DNA of 64,000 nt. Origin: Kluyvera intermedia (GTDB lineage Bacteria > Pseudomonadota > Gammaproteobacteria > Enterobacterales > Enterobacteriaceae). The notes beneath the pieces were generated by a model that was not told the origin of the DNA, ran no database searches, and was given only the letters and a program-made list of their open reading frames with translations. Below, piece after piece: positions 17,879-25,689 of the stretch (position 1 is its first letter; every line of letters starts with the position of its first letter). The stretch spans positions 2,666,001 through 2,730,000 of the forward strand of contig NZ_CP139986.1 of NCBI RefSeq assembly GCF_034424175.1, read 5' to 3'. The translations under genes and the position numbers were made by a program.

Positions 17879-18604
17879 TTATGTCTCTTTTTCCAGCGGC
17901 CCGCAATAACGGCGAACTATCCATAGCGCCAATGTAGCCAGCACCCACGAGATCGTTGTCGAGACCATAAGATCAAGCGGCCAGTGCATACCCAATAACA
18001 GACGGCTGCCCATCACCGTGATGGCCCAAACCATAATCACAGCAACCGTCAACACCCGACGCCTCGACCATAACAACCCCGCCGCCAGGAGTGCCCAGGT
18101 AGCAGCAAACATGGTGTGCCCGGATGGAAACGCAAAACCGGTCTCTTTTTGCCAATGATGGCGTAAAAACTTTGGAATATCCTGCTGTTGAGATAACTGT
18201 TCTTTCACCAGAGCCGCGCGTTCACTGCGTTTTAGAGCGTAAAAATGAGCAACCGGAATTTGCTGGCTATTTTCCAACCAAACAACAAAAGGCCGGGGTT
18301 CCTGCACCTGCGCTTTTATCAGCGATTTAACCCCTTGCCCCCCTACGACGGCAACACTGAGCGCTAACACCAGAATAACCGATGCACGTAAACCGGGCCG
18401 TAACAGCCATACACACAAAGCACACAGCAGGATATGCGTGATAATTCCCCACGGTTGCGTCACTGTTTCAGTCACCGCATACAACGCTTTCAACCATGCG
18501 CCGCTATGCCCCGGCAACCACTGCCATCCGGTGAGCCAAATCACCAGCGGCATGATAAACAGTATGGCTGCCGCCATGAACGTTCGTCCTGCAATGACGC
18601 GCAT
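17879..18604 (-). CDS. pgpB: PgpB, phosphatidylglycerophosphatase B / undecaprenyl pyrophosphate phosphatase
   Basis: Integral membrane PAP2-type phosphatase acting on phosphatidylglycerophosphate and undecaprenyl pyrophosphate at the periplasmic face. The three family motifs are intact: K-x6-R-P (K-A-Q-V-Q-E-P-R-P), P-S-G-H-T and S-R-x5-H-x3-D (S-R-L-L-L-G-M-H-W-P-L-D). About six membrane segments are visible. The start at 18604 follows GGAAGAG; an upstream in-frame ATG at 18631 lacks a ribosome site. That gives 241 residues, somewhat shorter than E. coli (254), mostly at the C-terminus. Confidence 0.94.
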   Translation of the reverse strand: MRVIAGRTFMAAAILFIMPLVIWLTGWQWLPGHSGAWLKALYAVTETVTQPWGIITHILLCALCVWLLRPGLRASVILVLALSVAVVGGQGVKSLIKAQVQEPRPFVVWLENSQQIPVAHFYALKRSERAALVKEQLSQQQDIPKFLRHHWQKETGFAFPSGHTMFAATWALLAAGLLWSRRRVLTVAVIMVWAITVMGSRLLLGMHWPLDLMVSTTISWVLATLALWIVRRYCGPLEKET

Positions 18605-18771
18605 TTCTCTTCCTTTTTCCATCAATGTCACAACGTTAGCTGAAAATATAATGTCAAAATTGTGCGCTTTACGGGCGGTTGCCCGCGCACCATTAGGTGA
18701 AGTAAAGCACGTTGTGGCAAAATAAGGAAAACAGAAAGCGCCGCTGGCGCTGAGATAATCTGGAGAATCAC

Positions 18772-19362
18772 ATGCAGCTTAAACGTGTGGCAGAAGCCAA
18801 ACTGCCAACCCCTTGGGGCGATTTCCTGATGGTGGGCTTTGAAGAACTGGCAACCGGGCACGATCACGTCGCGCTGGTTTTTGGTGATATTACTGGGCAA
18901 ACGCCCGTGCTGTCTCGTGTTCACTCAGAATGTTTGACCGGTGATGCATTATTTAGCCTGCGCTGCGATTGTGGTTTCCAGCTTGAAGCTGCACTGTCGC
19001 ATATTGCGGAAGAAGGCCGCGGGATCCTGCTGTATCATCGTCAGGAAGGTCGTAACATCGGCCTGCTGAATAAGATTCGTGCCTATGCGTTACAGGATCA
19101 GGGCTACGATACCGTTGAAGCTAACCACCAGCTTGGCTTTGCCGCCGATGAGCGCGACTTCACGCTGTGCGCGGATATGTTCAAACTGCTGGGCGTCGAT
19201 GCGGTGCGTTTACTGACCAACAACCCGAAAAAGGTCGAGATTCTGACTGAAGCGGGTATCAACATCACCGAGCGCGTGCCGCTGATCGTAGGGCGTAACC
19301 CAAAAAATGCCCACTATCTCGACACCAAGGCGGCGAAGATGGGGCATTTGCTGAATAAATAA
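18772..19362 (+). CDS. ribA: GTP cyclohydrolase II RibA
   Basis: Opens GTP to diaminohydroxypyrimidine phosphate, the first step of riboflavin synthesis. 196 residues, as in E. coli. The zinc ligands Cys54, Cys65 and Cys67 lie in S-E-C-L-T-G-D and R-C-D-C-G-F-Q, and the substrate loop (R-Q-E-G-R-N-I-G) is intact. It is divergent from pgpB. Its 3' end faces an accessory block that separates it from acnA. Confidence 0.98.
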   Translation: MQLKRVAEAKLPTPWGDFLMVGFEELATGHDHVALVFGDITGQTPVLSRVHSECLTGDALFSLRCDCGFQLEAALSHIAEEGRGILLYHRQEGRNIGLLNKIRAYALQDQGYDTVEANHQLGFAADERDFTLCADMFKLLGVDAVRLLTNNPKKVEILTEAGINITERVPLIVGRNPKNAHYLDTKAAKMGHLLNK

Positions 19363-19371
19363 TCCTCAGAT

Positions 19372-19393
19372 CGCCGTTTAACTTTAAACGGCG
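19372..19393 (+). terminator. Hairpin after ribA
   Basis: CGCCGTTTAA and TTAAACGGCG form a ten-pair stem with a tight centre, starting nine bases after the ribA stop and followed by GTTAT. It marks the left border of the accessory block. Confidence 0.6.
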
Positions 19394-19436
19394 GTTATCC
19401 TCTCTCCGTGGTTTTTAGCGCCATTTCTTCATAGCC

Positions 19437-19940
19437 TTACTGTTGCGGCTCTCTCAAAGGCGTATCTTCACTGTCAGCACCAATGCTTTTTTTAATGTCC
19501 AACGCCCTCTGCTTGCAAAGTGCTTCGGTTTTAGCGTAAACGGCACCAGAAGAAATAATGCTCGTTGAATCACATTTATAGTAATCGGTGCCCAGGGGGT
19601 GTATTAAAATGATGAATGATAGAACCGATCCTAATAACATAGCGCAAATACCATATGCAACCAACGGTACACTAAATTTTATAATAATAAACTTAGCCAG
19701 ATTCATTGGCGGTGTGCCTATGGGGAACAGACCACAAATCAGAACAAAATCAGCGACGACAGCCGTGGGTAAGATTAGAAAAAGGGGGATAGCTTTTGGA
19801 TCAAACGAAACATAATCGGCACTATGAATAAGATCGCTAACATCTTCAATGACGGTCGTATAAATTAAATAAATCATTCCAGTTACAAAGCAAATAATCA
19901 ATGAAATCCTCAGAGCATCCGTAATAATTTTTATATTCAT
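19437..19940 (-). CDS. Four-helix membrane protein, candidate immunity protein
   Basis: 167 residues with about four transmembrane segments (roughly residues 8-30, 50-72, 82-105 and 105-115) and a short hydrophilic C-terminal tail. The region after the last helix has a Tyr-Lys-Cys ... Tyr-x5-Leu-Cys arrangement like that of small DUF1240-type membrane proteins, a resemblance I recall but cannot confirm. The ATG at 19940 shares a base with the stop of the upstream gene (TGATG), so translation is coupled. Its base composition is more AT-rich than the flanking ribA and acnA. By position and topology it could protect against the product of the interrupted upstream gene; that is inference. Confidence 0.6.
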   Translation of the reverse strand: MNIKIITDALRISLIICFVTGMIYLIYTTVIEDVSDLIHSADYVSFDPKAIPLFLILPTAVVADFVLICGLFPIGTPPMNLAKFIIIKFSVPLVAYGICAMLLGSVLSFIILIHPLGTDYYKCDSTSIISSGAVYAKTEALCKQRALDIKKSIGADSEDTPLREPQQ

Positions 19941-20628
19941 CACTGACCTGCATTAATCATTGACCATAAATATGGGTTGCTACGTTTGAGATTCCACGCC
20001 TGTATCTTATGATATTCTGCCAGTCCTTTCTTAATACTTTCTATTAATTTTGGCGACAATTGATATGCTTTATCCAAACTATATAAACCATAGGTTATCG
20101 CAACCCCTAAAGATACTACAAAAAATATACTTACTGATATGGGAACAATCGAGCTAAAGAACATTGACATTGCCGAACCACCAAATAAATTAACCGCAAC
20201 CCTGGTTAAAAACAACGAAACAATCGCTTTAGCCACATCCATCGTAATATTACCAATAAACTGCGCAACGTCGTGTACAGAAGAGAAGATCAACTCAGCG
20301 ATCCGTACCGCGCCAGCAAAATAAATGCAGAATCGTGTACCACTTATCACCCCCTCGGAAATTCCTGCTTTAGTAATACTAAGCTCAAGTATTTTTAGGT
20401 TATTTAAGCTGTAACGTGTTCCATTAATAATGCGCCTCAATGATGGATAGCCGGTCACTTTGATATAAATAGCCCCCTTATGGACATACGAGATAGCTTT
20501 AATCCCTAAACTCTTCAGTTTGAATACCAGTTTCCCTGAGTCACGATAACTGATAAGCTTGACAACATTTTTAGGTGATGCTGCCAACTTACTGATTTAG
20601 TGTATGATGGTGTTTTTGAGGTGCTCCA

Positions 20629-20904
20629 GTGGCTTCTGTTTCTATCAGCTGTCCCTCCTGTTCAGCTACTGACGGGGTGGTGCGTAACGGCAAAAGCACT
20701 GCCGGACATCAGCGCTATCTCTGCTCTCACTGCCGTAAAACATGGCAACTGCAGTTCACTTACACCGCTTCTCAACCCGGTACGCACCAGAAAATCATTG
20801 ATATGGCCATGAATGGCGTTGGATGCCGGGCAACCGCCCGCATTATGGGCGTTGGCCTCAACACGATTTTCCGCCATTTAAAAAACTCAGGCCGCAGTCG
20901 GTAA
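20629..20904 (+). CDS. insA: IS1 protein InsA (repressor / transposase N-terminal part)
   Basis: 91-residue DNA-binding protein of IS1 with an N-terminal zinc finger (C-P-S-C ... C-S-H-C) and a helix-turn-helix (G-C-R-A-T-A-R-I-M-G). On its own it represses IS1 transcription. A run of A6C at 20880-20886 is the known -1 frameshift site that joins it to insB to make the InsAB' transposase. Confidence 0.96.
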   Translation: MASVSISCPSCSATDGVVRNGKSTAGHQRYLCSHCRKTWQLQFTYTASQPGTHQKIIDMAMNGVGCRATARIMGVGLNTIFRHLKNSGRSR

Positions 20905-21326
20905 CCTCGCGCATACAGCCGGGCAGTGACGTCATCGTCTGCGCGGAAATGGACGAACAGTGGGGATACGTCGGGGCTAAATCGCGCCAGCGCTGGCTGT
21001 TTTACGCGTATGACAGGCTCCGGAAGACGGTTGTTGCGCACGTATTCGGTGAACGCACTATGGCGACGCTGGGGCGTCTTATGAGCCTGCTGTCACCCTT
21101 TGACGTGGTGATATGGATGACGGATGGCTGGCCGCTGTATGAATCCCGCCTGAAGGGAAAGCTGCACGTAATCAGCAAGCGATATACGCAGCGAATTGAG
21201 CGGCATAACCTGAATCTGAGGCAGCACCTGGCACGGCTGGGACGGAAGTCGCTGTCGTTCTCAAAATCGGTGGAGCTGCATGACAAAGTCATCGGGCATT
21301 ATCTGAACATAAAACACTATCAATAA
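20823..21326 (+). CDS. insB: IS1 protein InsB (catalytic part of transposase)
   Basis: 167-residue frame that supplies the DDE catalytic domain of IS1 transposase after -1 frameshifting from insA. The two acidic segments A-E-M-D-E-Q-W-G and W-M-T-D-G-W-P and the R-Y-T-Q-R-I-E-R-H-N helix of the IS1 family are present. It appears full length, so the IS1 copy is likely competent. Confidence 0.95.
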   Translation: MPGNRPHYGRWPQHDFPPFKKLRPQSVTSRIQPGSDVIVCAEMDEQWGYVGAKSRQRWLFYAYDRLRKTVVAHVFGERTMATLGRLMSLLSPFDVVIWMTDGWPLYESRLKGKLHVISKRYTQRIERHNLNLRQHLARLGRKSLSFSKSVELHDKVIGHYLNIKHYQ

Positions 21327-21608
21327 GTTGGAGTCATTACCCATTTTTACTTCCAGTAAGAGCATCTTTAATATTTCCCGCATACGTTGTGCCAATATCA
21401 TAGAAACTATTAACAACTGCATAGGCTTCATCCAAGGTCAGCAATAGAACATGCTCTGTATTTTTGTTGAGAACATCTTCCAGCCCTAACGTATTCAGTA
21501 GATAAGGATGTTTGGGTGTTAGCTGGTTAATAGGCACATTGCCACGCAATGAATCACCCAAATATTCATCCCAGGATGAATTTCTTAATTCAGATTTATC
21601 AAACTTTC

Positions 21609-21800
21609 TCATTGGAGAATTACCCCATTCTTGATTGGATTCTTCTTTCCACTAACTGAATCCAGTTGTACCAGCAATACAACAACCTTTTCCAGGCATG
21701 AGAATTGTGGTTGAGTAAAGGTTAAACCAGTATCAGGGCAAATATCAGAATCAGGACTCTGCGATAATGCATTAAATTCGAGACAATTTAAGCTTGTCAT
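21609..21800 (-). CDS. Small 63-residue protein at the head of the YafU-like unit
   Basis: I do not recognise this protein. The ATG at 21800 follows GGAG at a good distance, whereas an upstream ATG at 21824 does not. The stop overlaps the next start (ATGA at 21612-21609), so it is translationally coupled to the interrupted gene. It has four cysteine-containing turns in the first half, a hydrophobic strand (V-V-V-L-L-V-Q-L) and a basic C-terminal half. There is no signal peptide or obvious domain. It may be an adaptor or chaperone, or the real N-terminal module of the following protein. Confidence 0.5.
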   Translation of the reverse strand: MTSLNCLEFNALSQSPDSDICPDTGLTFTQPQFSCLEKVVVLLVQLDSVSGKKNPIKNGVILQ

Positions 21801-22134
21801 TATCACTCCGTTAAATGCATTCACATCCTATATGAATATAAAGAATACATTACTAATTATTATTTAAAAAATAAAACTCAACGCGGATGATATTAACTTA
21901 ATCACGATGGAATCTCAATCATCATTGCCGAAAACACCAATACAATCTGATAAATCGGGTTGGGAATGAAAAAAACAATCAGCAACGATATTAAATCTAG
22001 AGTATTTATAAGATTGGAAAATAATTTAAGCTTTCATTTCCCGCGTTAACTTTTATTCGAAACTATTTGTTCGATAGTTACATGTAGACAGATCGGTTAA
22101 TGACTATTTTTGGTAGAACAACATCGATATATAA
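21801..22134. other. AT-rich non-coding stretch between accessory unit and acnA
   Basis: About 330 bp of low-GC DNA presumably holding the promoter of the minus-strand three-gene unit. I see no convincing gene, repeat or RNA. It is the right border of the accessory insertion. Confidence 0.5.
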
Positions 22135-22137
22135 AAA

Positions 22138-22169
22138 ATGGGGCCGCGAATACTGATATCCGAGACCCC
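22138..22169 (-). terminator. Probable acnA terminator
   Basis: TGGGG-C-CGCG...GA-CCCCA can form an imperfect hairpin a few bases beyond the acnA stop, reading into an AT-rich tract (ATTTTTTATA on the minus strand). Confidence 0.55.
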
Positions 22170-22182
22170 ATCCCATTATGCA

Positions 22183-24858
22183 CTACACCAGCATATTACG
22201 AATCACATAATGCAAAATACCGTCATTCTGGTAATAGGTCAGTTCCGTAGCCGTATCAATCCGACAACGGCACGCCAACGTCAGTTGTTGCCCATCAGGT
22301 CGCGTTAACACCACCGGAATAGTCGCCCCCGGTTTGATGTGCTGCAGGTCAGCAACATCAATTCGCTCTTCCCCGGTCAATCGCAGCGTTTTACGATCCT
22401 CACCGAACGGAAACTCCAGCGGTAAAATCCCCATGCCGATAAGATTAGAACGGTGAATACGTTCAAACGATTCGGCAATAACCACCCGGACGCCCAATAA
22501 GCGCGGCCCCTTGGCGGCCCAGTCACGACTGGAGCCCGAGCCATACTCCTTACCCGCTATAACCGCCAACGGCGTTCCCTGAGCCTGATATTGCATCGCG
22601 GCATCATAGATAGACATAATCTCCGTGCCCGGCAGTAAACGCGTCATTCCGCCTTCCACGCCGGGGACCATTTCATTACGAATACGAATATTGGCAAAAG
22701 TCCCGCGCATCATCACCAGGTGATTACCCCGACGCGAACCGTAGGAGTTAAAGTCGCGAGCTGCAACGCCGTTTTCTTGTAGATAGCGCCCCGCCGGGCT
22801 GTCGACCTTGATACTGCCCGCCGGAGAAATGTGGTCGGTGGTGACCGAGTCTCCCAGCATCGCCAGCACGCGTGCGCCATGAATATCCTGCAACGGTTCG
22901 GGCGCAGCCCCCATCTCGTCAAAGAACGGTGACAGGCGGATATAGGTAGAATCTTCTTGCCAGTCATAAGTATCCGTCGCGGGAACATTTATTGCCTTCC
23001 ACTCCGGCGTACCGGCAAACACCGCGGCATACTCTTTATGGAACATGTCGGTGGAAACTTGCTGGACGGCGTGCGCTATTTCTGCGCTGCTCGGCCAGAT
23101 ATCGTGCAAATAAACTGGCTGACCGTTGCCATCTAGCCCAAGCGGATCCCGGGTCAGATTGACATTCATATTACCCGCCAGCGCGTAAGCCACCACCAAC
23201 GGCGGCGAGGCCAGCCAGTTGGTTTTCACCAGCGGGTGAATACGCCCTTCGAAGTTACGGTTACCAGAGAGCACCGCGCCGACCGTCAGGTCACCCTGCT
23301 TAATCGCCGTCTCAATCGGTTCCGGTAACGGACCTGAGTTACCAATACAGGTGGTACATCCATAGCCGACAAGGTTAAAGCCAAGCTTATCCAGATACGG
23401 TGTTAGCCCAGCGTGGGCCAGATAGTCAGACACAACCTTTGAGCCCGGAGCCAGAGAGGCTTTAACCCACGGTTTCGGCATCAGACCACGTTCGGCGGCT
23501 TTTTTAGCCAGTAGCCCTGCGGCCATCAGCACACTTGGGTTAGAGGTATTGGTACACGAGGTAATAGCCGCTATCACCACCGCCCCTTCAGGCAGTGCAT
23601 GTTGTTGGCCCTCAAGGGTGAACGCGATGGCCGGTTTAACCTGTTTCACCACGTTAAGTTCAAGCTCTGTGGAAGCATTGAACGCCTGAGGCACATCGCC
23701 CAATGCCACGCGATCCTGCGGACGCTTAGGCCCGGCGAGGCTGGCTTCGACGTCAGACATATCGAGCGATAATGTCTGGCTAAAAACCGGTTCATCACCG
23801 GTATGACGCCACATTCCCTGCGCTTTGGCGTAGGCTTCCACCAGCGCCACCTGCTCATCGCTGCGCCCACTTAAGCGCATGTAGGAGAGCGTGACATCGT
23901 CGAGCGGGAAAAAGCCGCAGGTGGCGCCGTATTCTGGGGCCATGTTGGCGATAGTCGCCCGGTCAGCCAGCGGCAGAGAGTCCAGACCGTCACCATAAAA
24001 TTCAACAAATTTCCCCACCACACCAAGCTTTCGCAGCATCTGGGTCACGGTGAGGACCAGATCGGTTGCGGTGATCCCTTCGCTCAATTTTCCGGTTAGC
24101 TTAAAACCAACCACGTCAGGTATTAGCATAGAGACCGGCTGTCCCAACATTGCGGCTTCAGCTTCAATCCCGCCCACGCCCCATCCCAACACGCCAAGAC
24201 CGTTAATCATGGTGGTATGCGAATCGGTCCCCACCAGCGTGTCTGGATAGGCGACCCATTCATTGCCCTGCTGTTCACTCCACACCGCTTTCCCCAGATA
24301 CTCGAGGTTAACCTGGTGACAAATACCTGTGCCCGGTGGCACGACGCGGAACTGACTGAAGGCCTGCTGGCCCCAGCGTAAGAATGTATATCGTTCGTGG
24401 TTTCGCGACATCTCCAGACGAACGTTATCGTCAAATGCTTCGTCATCACCAAAACGATCCACAGTGACTGAGTGGTCAATCACCAGATCGACTGGCGAAA
24501 GGGGATTCACTTTATGGGTATCTCCCCCGAGCCGTTTGACAGCTTCGCGCATGGCGGCAAGATCCACCACTGCCGGAACGCCGGTAAAATCCTGCATCAA
24601 AACGCGCGCCGGGCGATAGGCTATCTCCCGGTCAGCATGGGCATTTTTAAGCCATCCGGCCAACGCCTGAATATCCTCGGCAGTCACCGAGTCACCATCT
24701 TGCCAGCGCAGTAGATTTTCGAGCAGAACCTTCAGTGATTTTGGTAGGCGGGAGAGGTCTCCCAGAGTGCGGGTAGCAATTGCGAGGCTGTAATAACGGT
24801 AAGTTTTATTATCGACCTGGAGCGTATCCTTGCAGGTCTCTCGTAGGGTTAACGACAT
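22183..24858 (-). CDS. acnA: Aconitate hydratase A
   Basis: Stress- and stationary-phase aconitase of the TCA cycle, isomerising citrate and isocitrate through a [4Fe-4S] cluster; the apo form binds mRNA. 891 residues, as in E. coli. The cluster cysteines occur in S-C-T-N-T-S-N-P (near residue 435) and G-C-T-T-C-I-G-N-S-G (near 500). The swivelling C-terminal domain with G-S-G-S-S-R-D-W-A is complete. The E. coli gene is under SoxRS, Fur, RpoS and ArcA/FNR control; I could not define those sites here. Confidence 0.98.
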   Translation of the reverse strand: MSLTLRETCKDTLQVDNKTYRYYSLAIATRTLGDLSRLPKSLKVLLENLLRWQDGDSVTAEDIQALAGWLKNAHADREIAYRPARVLMQDFTGVPAVVDLAAMREAVKRLGGDTHKVNPLSPVDLVIDHSVTVDRFGDDEAFDDNVRLEMSRNHERYTFLRWGQQAFSQFRVVPPGTGICHQVNLEYLGKAVWSEQQGNEWVAYPDTLVGTDSHTTMINGLGVLGWGVGGIEAEAAMLGQPVSMLIPDVVGFKLTGKLSEGITATDLVLTVTQMLRKLGVVGKFVEFYGDGLDSLPLADRATIANMAPEYGATCGFFPLDDVTLSYMRLSGRSDEQVALVEAYAKAQGMWRHTGDEPVFSQTLSLDMSDVEASLAGPKRPQDRVALGDVPQAFNASTELELNVVKQVKPAIAFTLEGQQHALPEGAVVIAAITSCTNTSNPSVLMAAGLLAKKAAERGLMPKPWVKASLAPGSKVVSDYLAHAGLTPYLDKLGFNLVGYGCTTCIGNSGPLPEPIETAIKQGDLTVGAVLSGNRNFEGRIHPLVKTNWLASPPLVVAYALAGNMNVNLTRDPLGLDGNGQPVYLHDIWPSSAEIAHAVQQVSTDMFHKEYAAVFAGTPEWKAINVPATDTYDWQEDSTYIRLSPFFDEMGAAPEPLQDIHGARVLAMLGDSVTTDHISPAGSIKVDSPAGRYLQENGVAARDFNSYGSRRGNHLVMMRGTFANIRIRNEMVPGVEGGMTRLLPGTEIMSIYDAAMQYQAQGTPLAVIAGKEYGSGSSRDWAAKGPRLLGVRVVIAESFERIHRSNLIGMGILPLEFPFGEDRKTLRLTGEERIDVADLQHIKPGATIPVVLTRPDGQQLTLACRCRIDTATELTYYQNDGILHYVIRNMLV

Positions 24859-25064
24859 AGCTCCTCCTTAAATGGCGGGTACAGCAACTCTCCTTAGAGT
24901 ATGTATAAAAGATAACACACCCAGCGGATATCGCCGGGAAAGGGCTCAGATTGATAAACGCGATCAACACGTTAATAGAAGTTACTACCGTCTGGAATTA
25001 ATAGCAGGGGAAGATTATATTTCGTTTGAGGGCGGAAAATGAAAGGCGAATAATAACCATGAGG

Positions 25065-25232
25065 TTACTGTTTCTTATTCTCATCCTGATTGAACAGGTC
25101 AATAAAGTCTTTTTGCTCGGGCGTTAAATTCCACTCGTCAGGAACATCAACTTTTTTATTTTTGACCACCGGCGAATGCTTTTCAGCAGGTTGCTTGGGT
25201 TTAGTCGGTTTGATACGTTCAGACGTCAACAT
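25065..25232 (-). CDS. Small hydrophilic protein between ymiA and acnA
   Basis: 55-residue, lysine- and proline-rich protein ending in a conserved-looking segment (W-N-L-T-P-E-Q-K-D-F-I-D-L-F-N-Q). The ATG at 25232 lies two bases after the ymiA stop, so the two are translationally coupled. It occupies the place where E. coli carries tiny unannotated or late-annotated genes between ymiA and acnA, but I am not sure of the gene name. The function is unknown. Confidence 0.55.
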   Translation of the reverse strand: MLTSERIKPTKPKQPAEKHSPVVKNKKVDVPDEWNLTPEQKDFIDLFNQDENKKQ

Positions 25233-25234
25233 AC

Positions 25235-25351
25235 TCAGCCCCAGTACGACCACGCCAGGAAAGCAATAATCACCCAGAACAGCGCCGAACCCAGGAACAC
25301 GCTCAACCAGGCCTTACGTTTCGCGCGAGTCCCTTTATTTTCTGACGCCAT
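25235..25351 (-). CDS. ymiA: YmiA-like single-helix membrane peptide
   Basis: 38 residues: a short basic N-terminus, K-R-K-A-W-L-S-V-F-L-G-S-A-L-F-W-V and a further hydrophobic run ending in W-G. This matches the core of E. coli YmiA (R-K-A-W-L-A-V-F-L-G-S-A-L-F-W-V-V) and its position between cysB and acnA. The chosen ATG at 25351 has GAGAGG upstream; an in-frame ATG eleven codons earlier is possible. It is one transmembrane helix, presumably in the inner membrane, of unknown function. Confidence 0.75.
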   Translation of the reverse strand: MASENKGTRAKRKAWLSVFLGSALFWVIIAFLAWSYWG

Positions 25352-25689
25352 TACCGCCCTCTCGAAATCGATATTACTTATCATTTTCACACCAATCAAT
25401 TGTTACAACTAATCGTTAATGAGATAAATCCTAAGTAAATTTTAAGCAAAAATCCAGTGGTTTTGCGAATTCCTCGCAGAGATTTATTTATTCTTTTGAC
25501 GACAGAGGAATATTTGAAGAGAGAAGTTTGCTTAACGTTAAATTTATTTCTACTTTTGCGTCGTTGTTACCAACGGGAACAATTATTAATCAAGAAATTC
25601 GCACAATCGAGGGGATTATAGAGGAGATAATTTGCTGGAGATATAAAAGACAAACCGCCTCTGGTGGTAGAGGCGGATAATTCGTAAGG
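25352..25689. other. cysB-ymiA intergenic region
   Basis: 338 bp without a gene. It contains the cysB terminator hairpin (25655-25676) and AT-rich DNA that probably includes the promoter for ymiA, the 55-residue gene and perhaps acnA. Confidence 0.5.
25655..25676 (-). terminator. cysB terminator
   Basis: CCGCCTCT/AGAGGCGG, an eight-pair stem with a six-base loop, lies 14 bases after the cysB stop and is followed on the minus strand by TTTGTCTTTT. Confidence 0.85.

Larger units (their letters stand above)
20574..21341 (+). mobile_element. IS1, complete 768-bp copy with 8-bp target duplication
   Basis: The element runs from GGTGATGCTGCC to GTCATTACC, the terminal inverted repeats of IS1, and is exactly 768 bp. 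It is flanked by the direct repeat CATTTTTA (20566-20573 and 21342-21349). insA and insB are intact on the plus strand, so it looks recent and potentially active. It interrupts the YafU-like gene in opposite orientation. Confidence 0.97.
19940..21612 (-). pseudogene. YafU-like membrane protein gene split by IS1
   Basis: Two fragments in the same frame flank IS1: 21612-21342 (residues 1-90) and 20573-19940 (208 further residues). Removing IS1 with one copy of the 8-bp duplication joins them without a frameshift into a 298-residue protein. The C-terminal part is highly hydrophobic, with a G-N-I-T-M-D-V-A-K-A segment and a final charged helix (L-S-P-K-L-I-E-S-I-K-K-G-L ... W-N-L-K-R). This strongly resembles E. 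coli YafU (L-G-D-F-S-M-D-V-A-K-A and L-S-E-K-L-K-Y-A-I-R-D-G-L). The first 170 or so residues are soluble in character and unfamiliar to me. The 5' fragment now ends one residue inside IS1; the 3' fragment could only start from a TTG within IS1. The gene is probably inactive. It overlaps its neighbours at both ends. Confidence 0.75.
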
